64,000 bases of DNA from Acidobacteriota bacterium (lineage in GTDB: Bacteria; Acidobacteriota; Blastocatellia; Pyrinomonadales; Pyrinomonadaceae): NCBI GenBank assembly GCA_029781855.1, contig JAKOVX010000027.1, positions 26,406 through 90,405 on the forward strand. The letters run 5' to 3'. The translations under genes were made by a program, and so were the position numbers. The notes under the pieces were generated by a model. It was not told the origin of the DNA. It made no database searches and was given only the letters and a program-made list of their open reading frames with translations. Shown here one piece after another: positions 18,153 to 25,883 of this stretch (its first letter is position 1; the number at the start of each line of letters is the position of its first letter).

Positions 18153-18920
18153 CTACTTATTAGCGTATGCACCGATGAAGTCTGAGAGTTCGCGCGCGGC
18201 GTTTTGCACGCCACGAAAGCTCGGAAAATAGTTGACGTCAACCACGACGGGGCCGTTTGAAGTAACCAGCACGTCGACGCCATAGATCTCGAGACCCAGT
18301 GCCCGTCCGCATTGAAGAGCTACGTCCTCCAACCTTGGTTCGACGGCGACGCGCTCGCGCTCGCCACTATCGGGATGCTTGCGTATTCCGAAAACACGGT
18401 CGCCGATCACGTAGAGCTTCAGTTCATCCTCGATTGGCGTGATCAACTCCTGTACTAACATTTCTTCGTCGATAGGAATCCCGGCTAATTCCGTCCGGTC
18501 ACGGACCATCCGAATTCCCGCCCCGCCGTGTCCGATATTCGGCTTGATCAGCAACGGCATTTCATCGGGGATAACCGAAAAGTCAGTGGCCACCCATGAA
18601 CGCGGGATCGGGACTTTGCCGGCGGCGAGGCGCGACGCTGCACGTATCTTGTGAAGAGTATCGATGCTGGCGGGATACGAGTTGAGAATGCGTGCCCCTT
18701 TGGAGGCGAGTATTGCGGCTGTGTTCAGCCACAATGTGGATTTTGACTTTAGGATATAGAGGTCGGCCTCTACTTGGACATCCTCGGGGTTGACGGTGCT
18801 CGACCCTGCCACATCGGAGCCGGCATCAAACCCTGCGGCCTTCAGGTTCGCGATCAACTCAGCCAGCATCGGAGCATCGGCCTTGTCGCGGGCGTATCCA
18901 AGCATGAAGAATATTCTCAT
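18153..18920 (-). CDS. Small ATP-grasp ligase/kinase A (RimK/ITPK-like)
   Basis: A 255-residue ATP-grasp enzyme, last gene of the operon. The N-terminal lobe (RIFFMLGYARDKADAPMLAE) is a Rossmann-like pre-ATP-grasp region. The ATP-grasp core shows KIRAAS, MPLLIKPNIGHGGAGIRMV (glycine-rich loop), EEMLVQELI and the metal-binding end VVVDVNYFPSFRGV. This D-x-N end and the overall layout fit RimK-type amino-acid ligases or inositol-phosphate-kinase-like members; the acceptor cannot be told. I chose the ATG at 18920, which overlaps the preceding stop as ATGA. It shares only distant similarity with its upstream ATP-grasp neighbour, so the two probably add different groups. Confidence 0.75.
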   Translation of the reverse strand: MRIFFMLGYARDKADAPMLAELIANLKAAGFDAGSDVAGSSTVNPEDVQVEADLYILKSKSTLWLNTAAILASKGARILNSYPASIDTLHKIRAASRLAAGKVPIPRSWVATDFSVIPDEMPLLIKPNIGHGGAGIRMVRDRTELAGIPIDEEMLVQELITPIEDELKLYVIGDRVFGIRKHPDSGERERVAVEPRLEDVALQCGRALGLEIYGVDVLVTSNGPVVVDVNYFPSFRGVQNAARELSDFIGAYANK

Positions 18921-19729
18921 CCCTTCCGCTCTTCCCAAGCCCGAATGATCCGATCGGCGATAAGTAACGGAGCCTCCGGTACTCCCATCATACTTCCAAA
19001 CGAGCCCACGTCGACGACATAAGGTTTACCGCCGCTTATGATGAGATCGAAGGTGAACATGTCGATCGTAAGGGCTCGCGAGATCCGGGCCGCGATCTCG
19101 CGGGTGTCATCAGTTATCTCGAGAGGCGTTCCGATCTTGTCCGAGTAGACCCGAAGCGGGAACATCCGTTTGACACCAAACACCTTTCCGCCAATGAAAG
19201 AGATCTTGTGGTCAAGCCCATCGTCGGATGGATGGTATCGCTGGGCAAGTATCGGCGGCGGTTGAACCGCGGCAATGAGTTCATCACGGTTGGCCACACG
19301 CTCCACGCCAACGCCGCGCGAGCCCATGTAGGGTTTGACAATAAGCGGCCCTTCATCGAGCAGCGGTACCAGCGATTCCGGGTCTGAACTCACAAATGTC
19401 GCGGGAACGGGAACACCGTGTTCCATTAGCAAACGCAGCGTCGCGATCTTATTGCGGATAAGCTGCACGACCGGGAACGGGTTAAACGTCGAGGCCCCGA
19501 GAGCGTGTAGCGTCGCCCCATAGCTCGCCGCCATCGGATTCGCTATCGACTTGATGATGTACAGGTCATGGCGGACCCGTATGTCGTTGAGCTCAAAATT
19601 CATAAATCGAGGTTCGATCACGTCAACCGCAACACCGCGGGCACGCAGGATCTCGATCACCCCGAGAGTCACCGGATTCTGTCTTTGTGCCTCGAAATTC
19701 GATCCGCCCAGGATCAATCCGATCTTCAT
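18917..19729 (-). CDS. Small ATP-grasp ligase/kinase B (RimK-like)
   Basis: A 270-residue ATP-grasp enzyme. It opens with a Rossmann-like strand-loop (KIGLILGGSNFEAQRQNPV), then DLYIIKSIANPMAASYGAT, and has the ATP-grasp signatures RNKIATLRLLMEHGVPVPAT, GPLIVKPYMGSRGVGVERV, ILAQRYHPSDDGLDHKISF and the catalytic end FTFDLIISGGKPYVVDVGSF. The last motif has D-V-G where RimK-type enzymes normally have D-x-N, so one magnesium ligand may differ. Starts at 19729 with an ATGA overlap with the ABC exporter stop and overlaps the next gene the same way. The substrate is unknown; family members join carboxylates to amines or phosphorylate polyols. Confidence 0.75.
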   Translation of the reverse strand: MKIGLILGGSNFEAQRQNPVTLGVIEILRARGVAVDVIEPRFMNFELNDIRVRHDLYIIKSIANPMAASYGATLHALGASTFNPFPVVQLIRNKIATLRLLMEHGVPVPATFVSSDPESLVPLLDEGPLIVKPYMGSRGVGVERVANRDELIAAVQPPPILAQRYHPSDDGLDHKISFIGGKVFGVKRMFPLRVYSDKIGTPLEITDDTREIAARISRALTIDMFTFDLIISGGKPYVVDVGSFGSMMGVPEAPLLIADRIIRAWEERKG

Positions 19730-22089
19730 TCTGCCTCCAATCGTGCATCCACAGTTTGCCGGATCGCGGCCCGCAATTCTTCTTCTCCTTCGAGTAGTTT
19801 ATCGAACCGCATATGGGTAAGCGTAAGGAACGAGCAGGGAACGAGCGTCCGGACGGTCGCGTTACGGGGAACATTGTTGACAAGCGCGATCTCTCCGAAA
19901 AAGTCACCATCCGTCAGCACCGCGAGCCGCTTGCCCTGCCGCGTGACCACCTCGACCTTGCCGCGTGCGAGGATGTAGAATTTGTCGCCCTCGTCACCTT
20001 CCTCGAACGCCACCCGATCGCCATCCAGCCGCTCAAAGACGAGGTCGCCGGCCACGCTCGTAAGTACTCGTTCGGGAGCATCGTGAAACAGCGGTATCTC
20101 CCGCAGCCACTCCGGCTGGATCCGGGCGGCGGTGCCGTGCATTGATACTTCGACCCCACTCTGCTTCCGCCACAGATCAGCGTAAACACCGCCGGCGTCC
20201 TTAAGAACATCGTGAGTACCCTGCTCCACGAGCCTGCCTTCGTCGAAAACAAAGATCCTGTCAGCGTTGGTGACTTGGGCGAGACGATGAGTGACCGAGA
20301 TGATCGTGCGGCCGATCGAAAGGTTTGCGATCGTTTCCTGGATCGCATTCTCCGATGCAGGATCCAACGCGGACGTCACCTCATCGAGGACGAAGACCGG
20401 CGGCTTGCGAACGAGGGCCCGGGCGATCGCGAGACGCTGCCGCTGTCCGCCGGAGAGATTTCCGCCAGCCTCTCCGATCGGGGTCGCGTAGCCCGCCGGC
20501 ATAGCGGCGATCGCGTCGTGAATGCGGGCATCGCGCGCCGCTTCTTCGATCTCTTCGTCGCTCGCGTCGAGCTTTCCGACTCGAATATTGTCCCGGATCG
20601 AGCCGGCGAGAAGCAGCGGGTCCTGGAATACGGCTCCTATGTGACTATGCAAAGCGGTCAGCGAGAGATCGCGTACGTCATGCCCACGCATATATACCCG
20701 GCCGTTCTTCGGGTCGTGGAAACGCAAAAGGAATTTGAGCACAGTACTCTTCCCCGAACCGCTCGGGCCAACGAACGCGACGTTTTCTCCTGCCTTGATC
20801 TCAAGCGATACATCATTAACACAAGGCCGTCCGGGCTCATACTCGAAGTCGACGTGGTCAAGCCGAAACGATGCCGGGCCGGGCTCGAGCGTGAGAGCGT
20901 TGGGCTTATCGACGATATCTGCCGGCTCGGCGAGCAACTCCTCGATACGGGCGATCCCGCCGCCCGCTGAGATCAGCGACGGGACGACTTTTTTGGCGAG
21001 ATCGTATGCCTGTTTGCTGACCGACGCATGAAGTGTCACGAATGCCACCAGCGTACCGATCGCAAGCGTGTCGTAAAGTGCGAGGGTCGCACCGACCGCG
21101 ATCACGATGCCTTGAAACAGAAGCACGCCGACGCTTGTGACCGTGCCCACCATCGCCGCCAGGAATGTTGAACGCACTGAGTTCTCCTGCAGCCGCGCAA
21201 CTTTGGCTTCGAAATTCTCGTTTGCATACGGTGCGAGATCAAAAAGCTTGATCACGGGCTGCGCACGAACATTGTCGGCAACTGCCTCGATAACCTCCGC
21301 CTCATTCTTTCGCAACAGCTTTCGGGCCCTGGTCGCGGGATCGGAGAACCGGTGGCCGCCGATCACTACAAAGGGCATGCACACGACAACTACCGTGGCG
21401 AGCCGATAGTCCAGGAAAAAAAGGAATGGGATATAGACGAGCAAACCGATCAGCGACATTACGCCATCGATTATCCGCGTCGTGACTCCCTTCTCGACGT
21501 CACCGAGATCGGCGGAGAACCGTGCGATGACGTCACCCGAGTGGGTACGCGAGTGATATGCCAGCGAGAGCCGCTGAAGCTGATTGAACATCTGCAAGCG
21601 GATCTCGCACATGATCGCTGAGGATATCTTTGCGGCAAAGCGTTCGGCGGCCACGGTCGCGAACACGGTGATGACGTACGCGCCGGCAAGCGCGGCAAGA
21701 ATTGTCATCACGGCCGAGGTATCTCGTTGGGGAAGCGCCTGATCGACGAGCCGTTTCATCGCGTAAGCGATGGTCACGCCGTAGCCTTGCTGGATGAGGA
21801 GCAGCACGAGCAGAACGAATCCACTGCTTACGTGCGGCCGCCAATAACGAAGTGCGAATCGGAGCACGTCGAACGCTCCCATGCGGTCGGCCGCCGGCTT
21901 CTTGTTAGGATCAACACCGGTAGTCGCCACCGAGGCGACGATCGGGACGAGTGTCATCATCGCGAAAAAAAGTAGGCTCGAAACAGAACGCGTACTGGCA
22001 GACGTAGATCGCAGCAGATAGGTAACCGACCCGATCAGCCCAAAAAGCGGAGCAGCAAGGACCCATTTTGCCGTTTGGCCCCTACTCAT
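19726..22089 (-). CDS. ABC exporter half-transporter with C-terminal cyclic-nucleotide-binding domain
   Basis: A 787-residue protein. Residues 1-55 hold two extra hydrophobic segments, about 80-370 the six-helix type-1 exporter domain, and 400-645 the nucleotide-binding domain: Walker A GPSGSGKST (441-449), signature LSGGQRQR (545-552), Walker B VFVLDE (565-570), H-loop TH at 600-601. Residues about 660-785 are a cNMP-binding domain with a canonical phosphate-binding cassette FGEIALVNNVPRNATV. No C39 peptidase domain is present. The ATG at 22089 overlaps the GHMP-kinase stop (ATGAGTAG). It is a homodimeric lipid/peptide-type exporter whose transport may respond to a cyclic nucleotide; cargo is presumably the product of the flanking enzymes. 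Confidence 0.85.
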   Translation of the reverse strand: MSRGQTAKWVLAAPLFGLIGSVTYLLRSTSASTRSVSSLLFFAMMTLVPIVASVATTGVDPNKKPAADRMGAFDVLRFALRYWRPHVSSGFVLLVLLLIQQGYGVTIAYAMKRLVDQALPQRDTSAVMTILAALAGAYVITVFATVAAERFAAKISSAIMCEIRLQMFNQLQRLSLAYHSRTHSGDVIARFSADLGDVEKGVTTRIIDGVMSLIGLLVYIPFLFFLDYRLATVVVVCMPFVVIGGHRFSDPATRARKLLRKNEAEVIEAVADNVRAQPVIKLFDLAPYANENFEAKVARLQENSVRSTFLAAMVGTVTSVGVLLFQGIVIAVGATLALYDTLAIGTLVAFVTLHASVSKQAYDLAKKVVPSLISAGGGIARIEELLAEPADIVDKPNALTLEPGPASFRLDHVDFEYEPGRPCVNDVSLEIKAGENVAFVGPSGSGKSTVLKFLLRFHDPKNGRVYMRGHDVRDLSLTALHSHIGAVFQDPLLLAGSIRDNIRVGKLDASDEEIEEAARDARIHDAIAAMPAGYATPIGEAGGNLSGGQRQRLAIARALVRKPPVFVLDEVTSALDPASENAIQETIANLSIGRTIISVTHRLAQVTNADRIFVFDEGRLVEQGTHDVLKDAGGVYADLWRKQSGVEVSMHGTAARIQPEWLREIPLFHDAPERVLTSVAGDLVFERLDGDRVAFEEGDEGDKFYILARGKVEVVTRQGKRLAVLTDGDFFGEIALVNNVPRNATVRTLVPCSFLTLTHMRFDKLLEGEEELRAAIRQTVDARLEAE

Positions 22090-23182
22090 ACCCTCGTCTC
22101 CATACAGCCTCAGGTTGTGCGCCCACAGGCTCAATTCTGACCTGCAAACCGTCACCTGTAGCGCTAACTGGCAGCAAATGTCCCGTCTTTCGTCGCCTGA
22201 AGGCACCGTTCCATTGCGTCTTTAGTTCGGCAATATCCCTTTTCTCACCTATTGCCCAGATGCATCCACCACCGCCATTACCTGTCACACTGACGCCGCA
22301 TCTGGCATTCATGGCCATTTCGATCAACTCGAGGTCATCCTGACGCGTCACCGGGAAAAGTGTCGAGCGGAGGCGGTGTTCCTCGGCGAGACACTCCCCT
22401 GCCAACCTGAAATCGCGGTGTTCTAATGATCCGGCGAATTTTCGGGCCTGATCTGAGATGGATACAAAGAGGCTCAGGGCTCCGGTTTCTTTGAATTTCT
22501 CGAGCATCTGGCTCCCATTTTGAGATTGAAGATGCGGCCGTCCGGTGTATGCCAGAAGAATGTGCCCGTTAAGGGAGGAAACGTCGGAAACAAGTTGCTG
22601 ACGCCTAAAACTGAGACGGTGAGCGTACTGCCATTTCCACAAATTGGCTCCACCGTACAAGGCCGCGGCCTGGTCCTGCATTCCGGTATTTCGAAAAAGG
22701 GAATCTTCCAGATTATGGGCAAACTGCACGATACCGGGAAAATCCCGGGTTTTTGGAGCCTCATTTCTTAACGCGGCTTGCATCGCTCCGATAAGAGCAA
22801 TGGTCACCGCACCAGAACCGCCGAGACCGCTTTGAAATGGAAACTCCGTTCGGATCTCAAGGTGAAAGCCGTGGACGCCAAAGTAACAAACCAGCGCGGA
22901 GATCAGTGCGAACGGCCCAGTGAGCGGCAGATGCGGCACCGTAAATTCCTGCTTACCGAGTCCATTTATGTCGACGAATACTTGTCCGGAATTGTAAGGA
23001 CTCAGACGCACATGGGCCCGAAGATCTACAGCGATATTTGCGGTCACCGGATGCCAGGATCTGCACAATAAACCGGTCAATCGATGGTCAGTACTCCCGC
23101 CGCAATCAAGACGCGTCGGAGTCGAGCTATAGACGTGATCATGAGCTAAGAAGTCAGATAGATCTGTCCATTTATCTATCAT
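22082..23182 (-). CDS. GHMP-family small-molecule kinase (HddA/galactokinase-like)
   Basis: A 366-residue kinase. Motif 1 is TPTRLDCGGSTDH (21-33), the ATP loop is GLGGSGAVTIALIGAM (119-134), followed by NTGMQDQAAALYGGANLW, and motif 3 is GVSVTGNGGGGCIWAIG near residue 315. The motif 1 and TGMQDQ segments resemble D-glycero-D-manno-heptose 7-phosphate kinase and related sugar kinases. No other heptose or nucleotide-sugar genes are adjacent, so the substrate is unknown. First gene of the operon: the following ABC gene starts within its stop. A possible 6-codon leader with an AAGGAG site precedes it. Confidence 0.78.
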   Translation of the reverse strand: MIDKWTDLSDFLAHDHVYSSTPTRLDCGGSTDHRLTGLLCRSWHPVTANIAVDLRAHVRLSPYNSGQVFVDINGLGKQEFTVPHLPLTGPFALISALVCYFGVHGFHLEIRTEFPFQSGLGGSGAVTIALIGAMQAALRNEAPKTRDFPGIVQFAHNLEDSLFRNTGMQDQAAALYGGANLWKWQYAHRLSFRRQQLVSDVSSLNGHILLAYTGRPHLQSQNGSQMLEKFKETGALSLFVSISDQARKFAGSLEHRDFRLAGECLAEEHRLRSTLFPVTRQDDLELIEMAMNARCGVSVTGNGGGGCIWAIGEKRDIAELKTQWNGAFRRRKTGHLLPVSATGDGLQVRIEPVGAQPEAVWRRGYE

Positions 23183-23199
23183 AGATCGTTCACAGCCAT
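23179..23199 (-). CDS. Possible 6-codon leader peptide coupled to the GHMP kinase
   Basis: On the minus strand AAGGAG is followed 15 nt later by ATG GCT GTG AAC GAT CTA TGA; the TGA overlaps the GHMP-kinase ATG as ATGA. The kinase ATG itself has no ribosome-binding site at normal distance, so coupled translation is plausible. The spacing from AAGGAG is long and the unit may be chance. Confidence 0.3.
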   Translation of the reverse strand: MAVNDL

Positions 23200-23383
23200 C
23201 GATTTTCTATCTTCTCCTTAGGATCCGAGACGACAGCCCTCGAGTCGGAGACCTTAGGCCGGTCGTCGATTCAGTTTCGGGTGCCGATCAATAGTTTGAG
23301 CAGCAACTCCTGAACAGCTAATGTTGCATCCATGAGCAGCAAAATACGGAACGCAACCGGCGGCCCCATACTCTCTTCTTTTT

Positions 23384-23412
23384 GTGGTCACGCAATTATG
23401 CGACCACTTTTT
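23384..23412 (+). terminator. Hairpin followed by T-run
   Basis: GTGGTC (23384) and GACCAC (ending 23407) enclose CGCAATTATGCG-like inner pairing, followed by TTTTTA. It has the form of an intrinsic terminator reading plus, but no gene lies upstream on that strand, so it would have to end an unrecognised transcript. Confidence 0.4.
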
Positions 23413-23652
23413 ACAAAAATCAATCAATTTGTTGGACCGGAAAATGTAAGCAGCCGATCGGCGTCGGTGAAACGATAGAATCGGTTCAGGCCGTCAGCGG
23501 GTGATCTCGCACGCCTCGGGCAGTAACCCACTCAAAACACCCGCCAAAAGTCTAGACGAGCCTCTTTTTCTCCCCTCCGCATCCTCGGCGATCTAAACGT
23601 TTAGCAACCGCGTTAACCGCAAAGCATTCAAAAGGCTGTGTTGCACACATAG

Positions 23653-23675
23653 GATATTGTGCGACACACAATATC
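23653..23675. promoter_or_regulatory. Perfect palindrome, operator-like
   Basis: GATATTGTG-CGACA-CACAATATC: perfect 9-bp arms with a 5-nt centre, the usual shape of a dimeric repressor site. It lies about 470 nt upstream of the GHMP-kinase operon. No regulator gene is adjacent. Confidence 0.4.
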
Positions 23676-23806
23676 GTGCTAAGCTGAGTATATTCCAACC
23701 GGATCTATCCGCCATGTGGTCTTTGAAAAGCAGAGAGCCGTAAGCGGCGTGCCGTAAGCAATGAACCTCACAGCTCGATCCGACGCCTCCTACTGAGCCG
23801 GACGCG

Positions 23807-23915
23807 GCAAATCGTTCCACTTTGTCGAGAGCAAGACTGAAGTGGCACGATTTGCGAGCTCAAATATTGCAAACACTGAGGTTAACCCGTGCCACTTTGT
23901 ACTCGAAGTGGAACG
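23807..23915. repeat. Structured repeat, copy A
   Basis: Two hairpins separated by a 32-nt core. Hairpin 1: GCAAATCGTTCCACTT (23807-23822) with AAGTGGCACGATTTGC (23840-23855), 16-bp stem with one mismatch. Hairpin 2: CGTGCCACTT (23888-23897) with AAGTGGAACG (23906-23915). The inner and outer arms are also perfectly complementary to each other. Core contains TATTGCAAACAC and GGTTAACCCG. Confidence 0.7.
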
Positions 23916-23975
23916 ATTTTGGCCCCCCATGCAGTTAAGTGACGACATTCGGCGACGAATTTTGGCCGATGGAGC

Positions 23976-24083
23976 AAACCGTCTCATATTCTCCGGGGGC
24001 ACATTTAATGTGAGACGATTTCAGGGCCTAACTATTGCAAATACGTGGCTTAACCCGTCTCATATTGGCGCGAAAGTGAGACG
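23976..24083. repeat. Structured repeat, copy B
   Basis: Same layout as copy A but with a different stem sequence: CGTCTCATATT (23980-23990) with AATGTGAGACG (24007-24017), and CGTCTCATATT (24056-24066) with AAAGTGAGACG (24073-24083). The core keeps TATTGCAAATAC and GCTTAACCCG. Stem bases changed on both sides together, which suggests selection for pairing. Confidence 0.7.
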
Positions 24084-24281
24084 ATTTGAGACGCTTATTG
24101 ACCTCATCACCGGCTCTCGACGACAAATCGTTGCGAACCGGTCTCGGCCTGGACACACGATCTCACATGGAGAAAAAGCGAATTTGAGCACGCTCCTCTC
24201 GACGCTCGGGCCACGCGCGGATATCATACCCAAATGAAGTCTATGTGATTTACTTCGGTTGGTCGTGCCGACTTAAGGGAT

Positions 24282-25826
24282 ATGGAACATTTTGACGTTT
24301 TGATAATAGGTGCCGGTCTTTCGGGGATCGGAGCGGCCGCACGGCTTCGGATGGCATGTCCCGAAAAGACATTCGCCATCCTTGAGGGCCGCGAGGCGAT
24401 GGGCGGCACCTGGGACCTGTTTCGCTATCCGGGAGTTAGGTCCGATTCGGATATGTTCACGCTTGGATACCGTTTCCGCCCGTGGCATGACTCGGAAGCG
24501 ATCGCCGACGGCCCCGCCATTCTCAGATACATCCGCGAAACGTCGAAAGAATACGACATAGATAAGGAGATCCGCTATAACCACCGCGTACATCGAGCCG
24601 AATGGTCCTCTGCCGATTCGAAATGGATCGTGGACGTACTCGTACAAAAACCGGCCCGGGATAATGGCTCGTCGGATCCGTCCGACCTGCCGCCCGAACC
24701 CGAAACAAAGCGATTTACCTGCGGCTTTCTTTATCTCTGTACCGGCTACTATGATTACGATGCCGGTTACACGCCCGAATGGCCGGGATTTGAAAAATAC
24801 AAGGGAACGGTAGTTCACCCGCAAAAATGGCCCGAGGGCCTCGACTACTCGGGCAAGCGCGTCGTTGTTATCGGCAGCGGTGCGACAGCCGTCACACTCG
24901 TGCCTGCGATGGCGAAAACCGCAGCACACGTGACTATGCTGCAGCGTTCTCCGACATACATCGTCTCGATGCCGACACAGGACAGGATCGCGAATTTTCT
25001 TCGCGCCGCACTTCCGTCAAAAGCCGCGTATATGCTTTCGCGGTGGAAAAACGTGTTCCGCCAGATGTTCTTTTATGAGCTTGCTCGAAAAAAGCCCGGC
25101 ATGATGAAGGGGATAATCGCCCGCGGGGTCAAGAAAGAAATGAACGAGGAATATGCCGAGACCCACTTCGATCCCGACTACAACCCCTGGGATCAACGGC
25201 TATGCATTGTGCCTGATTCTGACCTCTTCAGAGCGATAAAAGACGGCCGGGCATCTGTCGAGACGGACAATATCGAGACGTTTACCGAAACAGGCGTACG
25301 GCTCGCCTCGGGAAAGCATCTTGAGGCAGATATCATCGTCACCGCGACCGGTCTTGTTCTCAAAATAATGGCCGGGCTCGCTCTCGTTGTCGACGGCGAC
25401 CCCGTCGATCTTTCGAAAAAGATGGCCTACAAAGGGATGATGTACAACGACGTGCCTAACCTGGCTCAGGCTTTCGGTTACACGAACGCTTCATGGACCC
25501 TAAAGTGCGACCTCACCGCCGAGTACGTCTGCCGTCTCCTAAAACACATGGACCGCCATGGCTATGGCAGCTGCGTCGCCAGGGCAAATGATCCATCTAT
25601 CCGGCCCGAACCGGTCCTCGACTTCACGTCGGGCTATATTCAGCGCGCACTTCATGAATTGCCGAGCCAGGGCTCAAAGCCGCCGTGGAGGCTTTATCAG
25701 AACTACGTCAAGGATCTATCTATGCTTCGATACGGCCGGCTCGAGGATGATGCGATCGAGTTCCTCCGGCCGGGGGAGACTGGCGGAAAGCGGATCCCTG
25801 CGAACGGTGGCCGACAAGCCCAATGA
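24282..25826 (+). CDS. FAD-dependent Baeyer-Villiger-type monooxygenase, EthA-like
   Basis: A 514-residue class B flavin monooxygenase that would oxidise ketones or thio compounds with NADPH and O2. FAD Rossmann motif GAGLSGIGAAARL (10-22) with GREAMGGTWDLFRYPG, and NADPH Rossmann motif VVVIGSGATAVTLVPAMAK (194-212). Between them is YKGTVVHPQKWPE (173-185), the EthA-type version of the BVMO fingerprint. MLQRSPTYIVSMP after the second motif is also typical of EthA. AAGGGA upstream of the ATG is a good ribosome-binding site. Substrate unknown. Confidence 0.88.
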   Translation: MEHFDVLIIGAGLSGIGAAARLRMACPEKTFAILEGREAMGGTWDLFRYPGVRSDSDMFTLGYRFRPWHDSEAIADGPAILRYIRETSKEYDIDKEIRYNHRVHRAEWSSADSKWIVDVLVQKPARDNGSSDPSDLPPEPETKRFTCGFLYLCTGYYDYDAGYTPEWPGFEKYKGTVVHPQKWPEGLDYSGKRVVVIGSGATAVTLVPAMAKTAAHVTMLQRSPTYIVSMPTQDRIANFLRAALPSKAAYMLSRWKNVFRQMFFYELARKKPGMMKGIIARGVKKEMNEEYAETHFDPDYNPWDQRLCIVPDSDLFRAIKDGRASVETDNIETFTETGVRLASGKHLEADIIVTATGLVLKIMAGLALVVDGDPVDLSKKMAYKGMMYNDVPNLAQAFGYTNASWTLKCDLTAEYVCRLLKHMDRHGYGSCVARANDPSIRPEPVLDFTSGYIQRALHELPSQGSKPPWRLYQNYVKDLSMLRYGRLEDDAIEFLRPGETGGKRIPANGGRQAQ

Positions 25827-25883
25827 TGCGATCCACAACGATTCGGGCTCACCTGACGTGCTAAAATACCCTTTTCTTTTCAT

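Larger units (their letters stand above)
23200..24281. other. 1.1-kb region without a recognisable gene, containing structured repeats
   Basis: It lies between the divergently transcribed GHMP-kinase operon and the monooxygenase gene. The short open frames found in it show no family resemblance and mainly translate the repeats. It contains a hairpin with T-run (23384-23412), a perfect palindrome (23653-23675) and two copies of a structured repeat (23807-24083). It may hold an RNA gene or relics of mobile DNA. Confidence 0.6.

Noticed and set aside
18153..22089. Graspetide (microviridin-type) biosynthesis cluster
   Set aside because: Two ATP-grasp genes and an ABC exporter fit, but no precursor peptide with a conserved core motif was found between or beside the genes, and the ligases are shorter than the known MvdC/MvdD types.
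24020..24060. Integron attC-like core (GCCTAAC in copy B)
   Set aside because: Copy A has GCTCAAA at the same place, there is no matching GTTRRRY partner, and no integrase is present.
23842..24237. 131-codon open frame on the plus strand over the structured repeats
   Set aside because: It starts with GTG without ribosome-binding site, and its repeated peptide (RFxxLxIANTxxNPxH) follows from the DNA repeat. Stem complementarity explains the sequence better than coding, though a repeat-derived peptide cannot be fully excluded.
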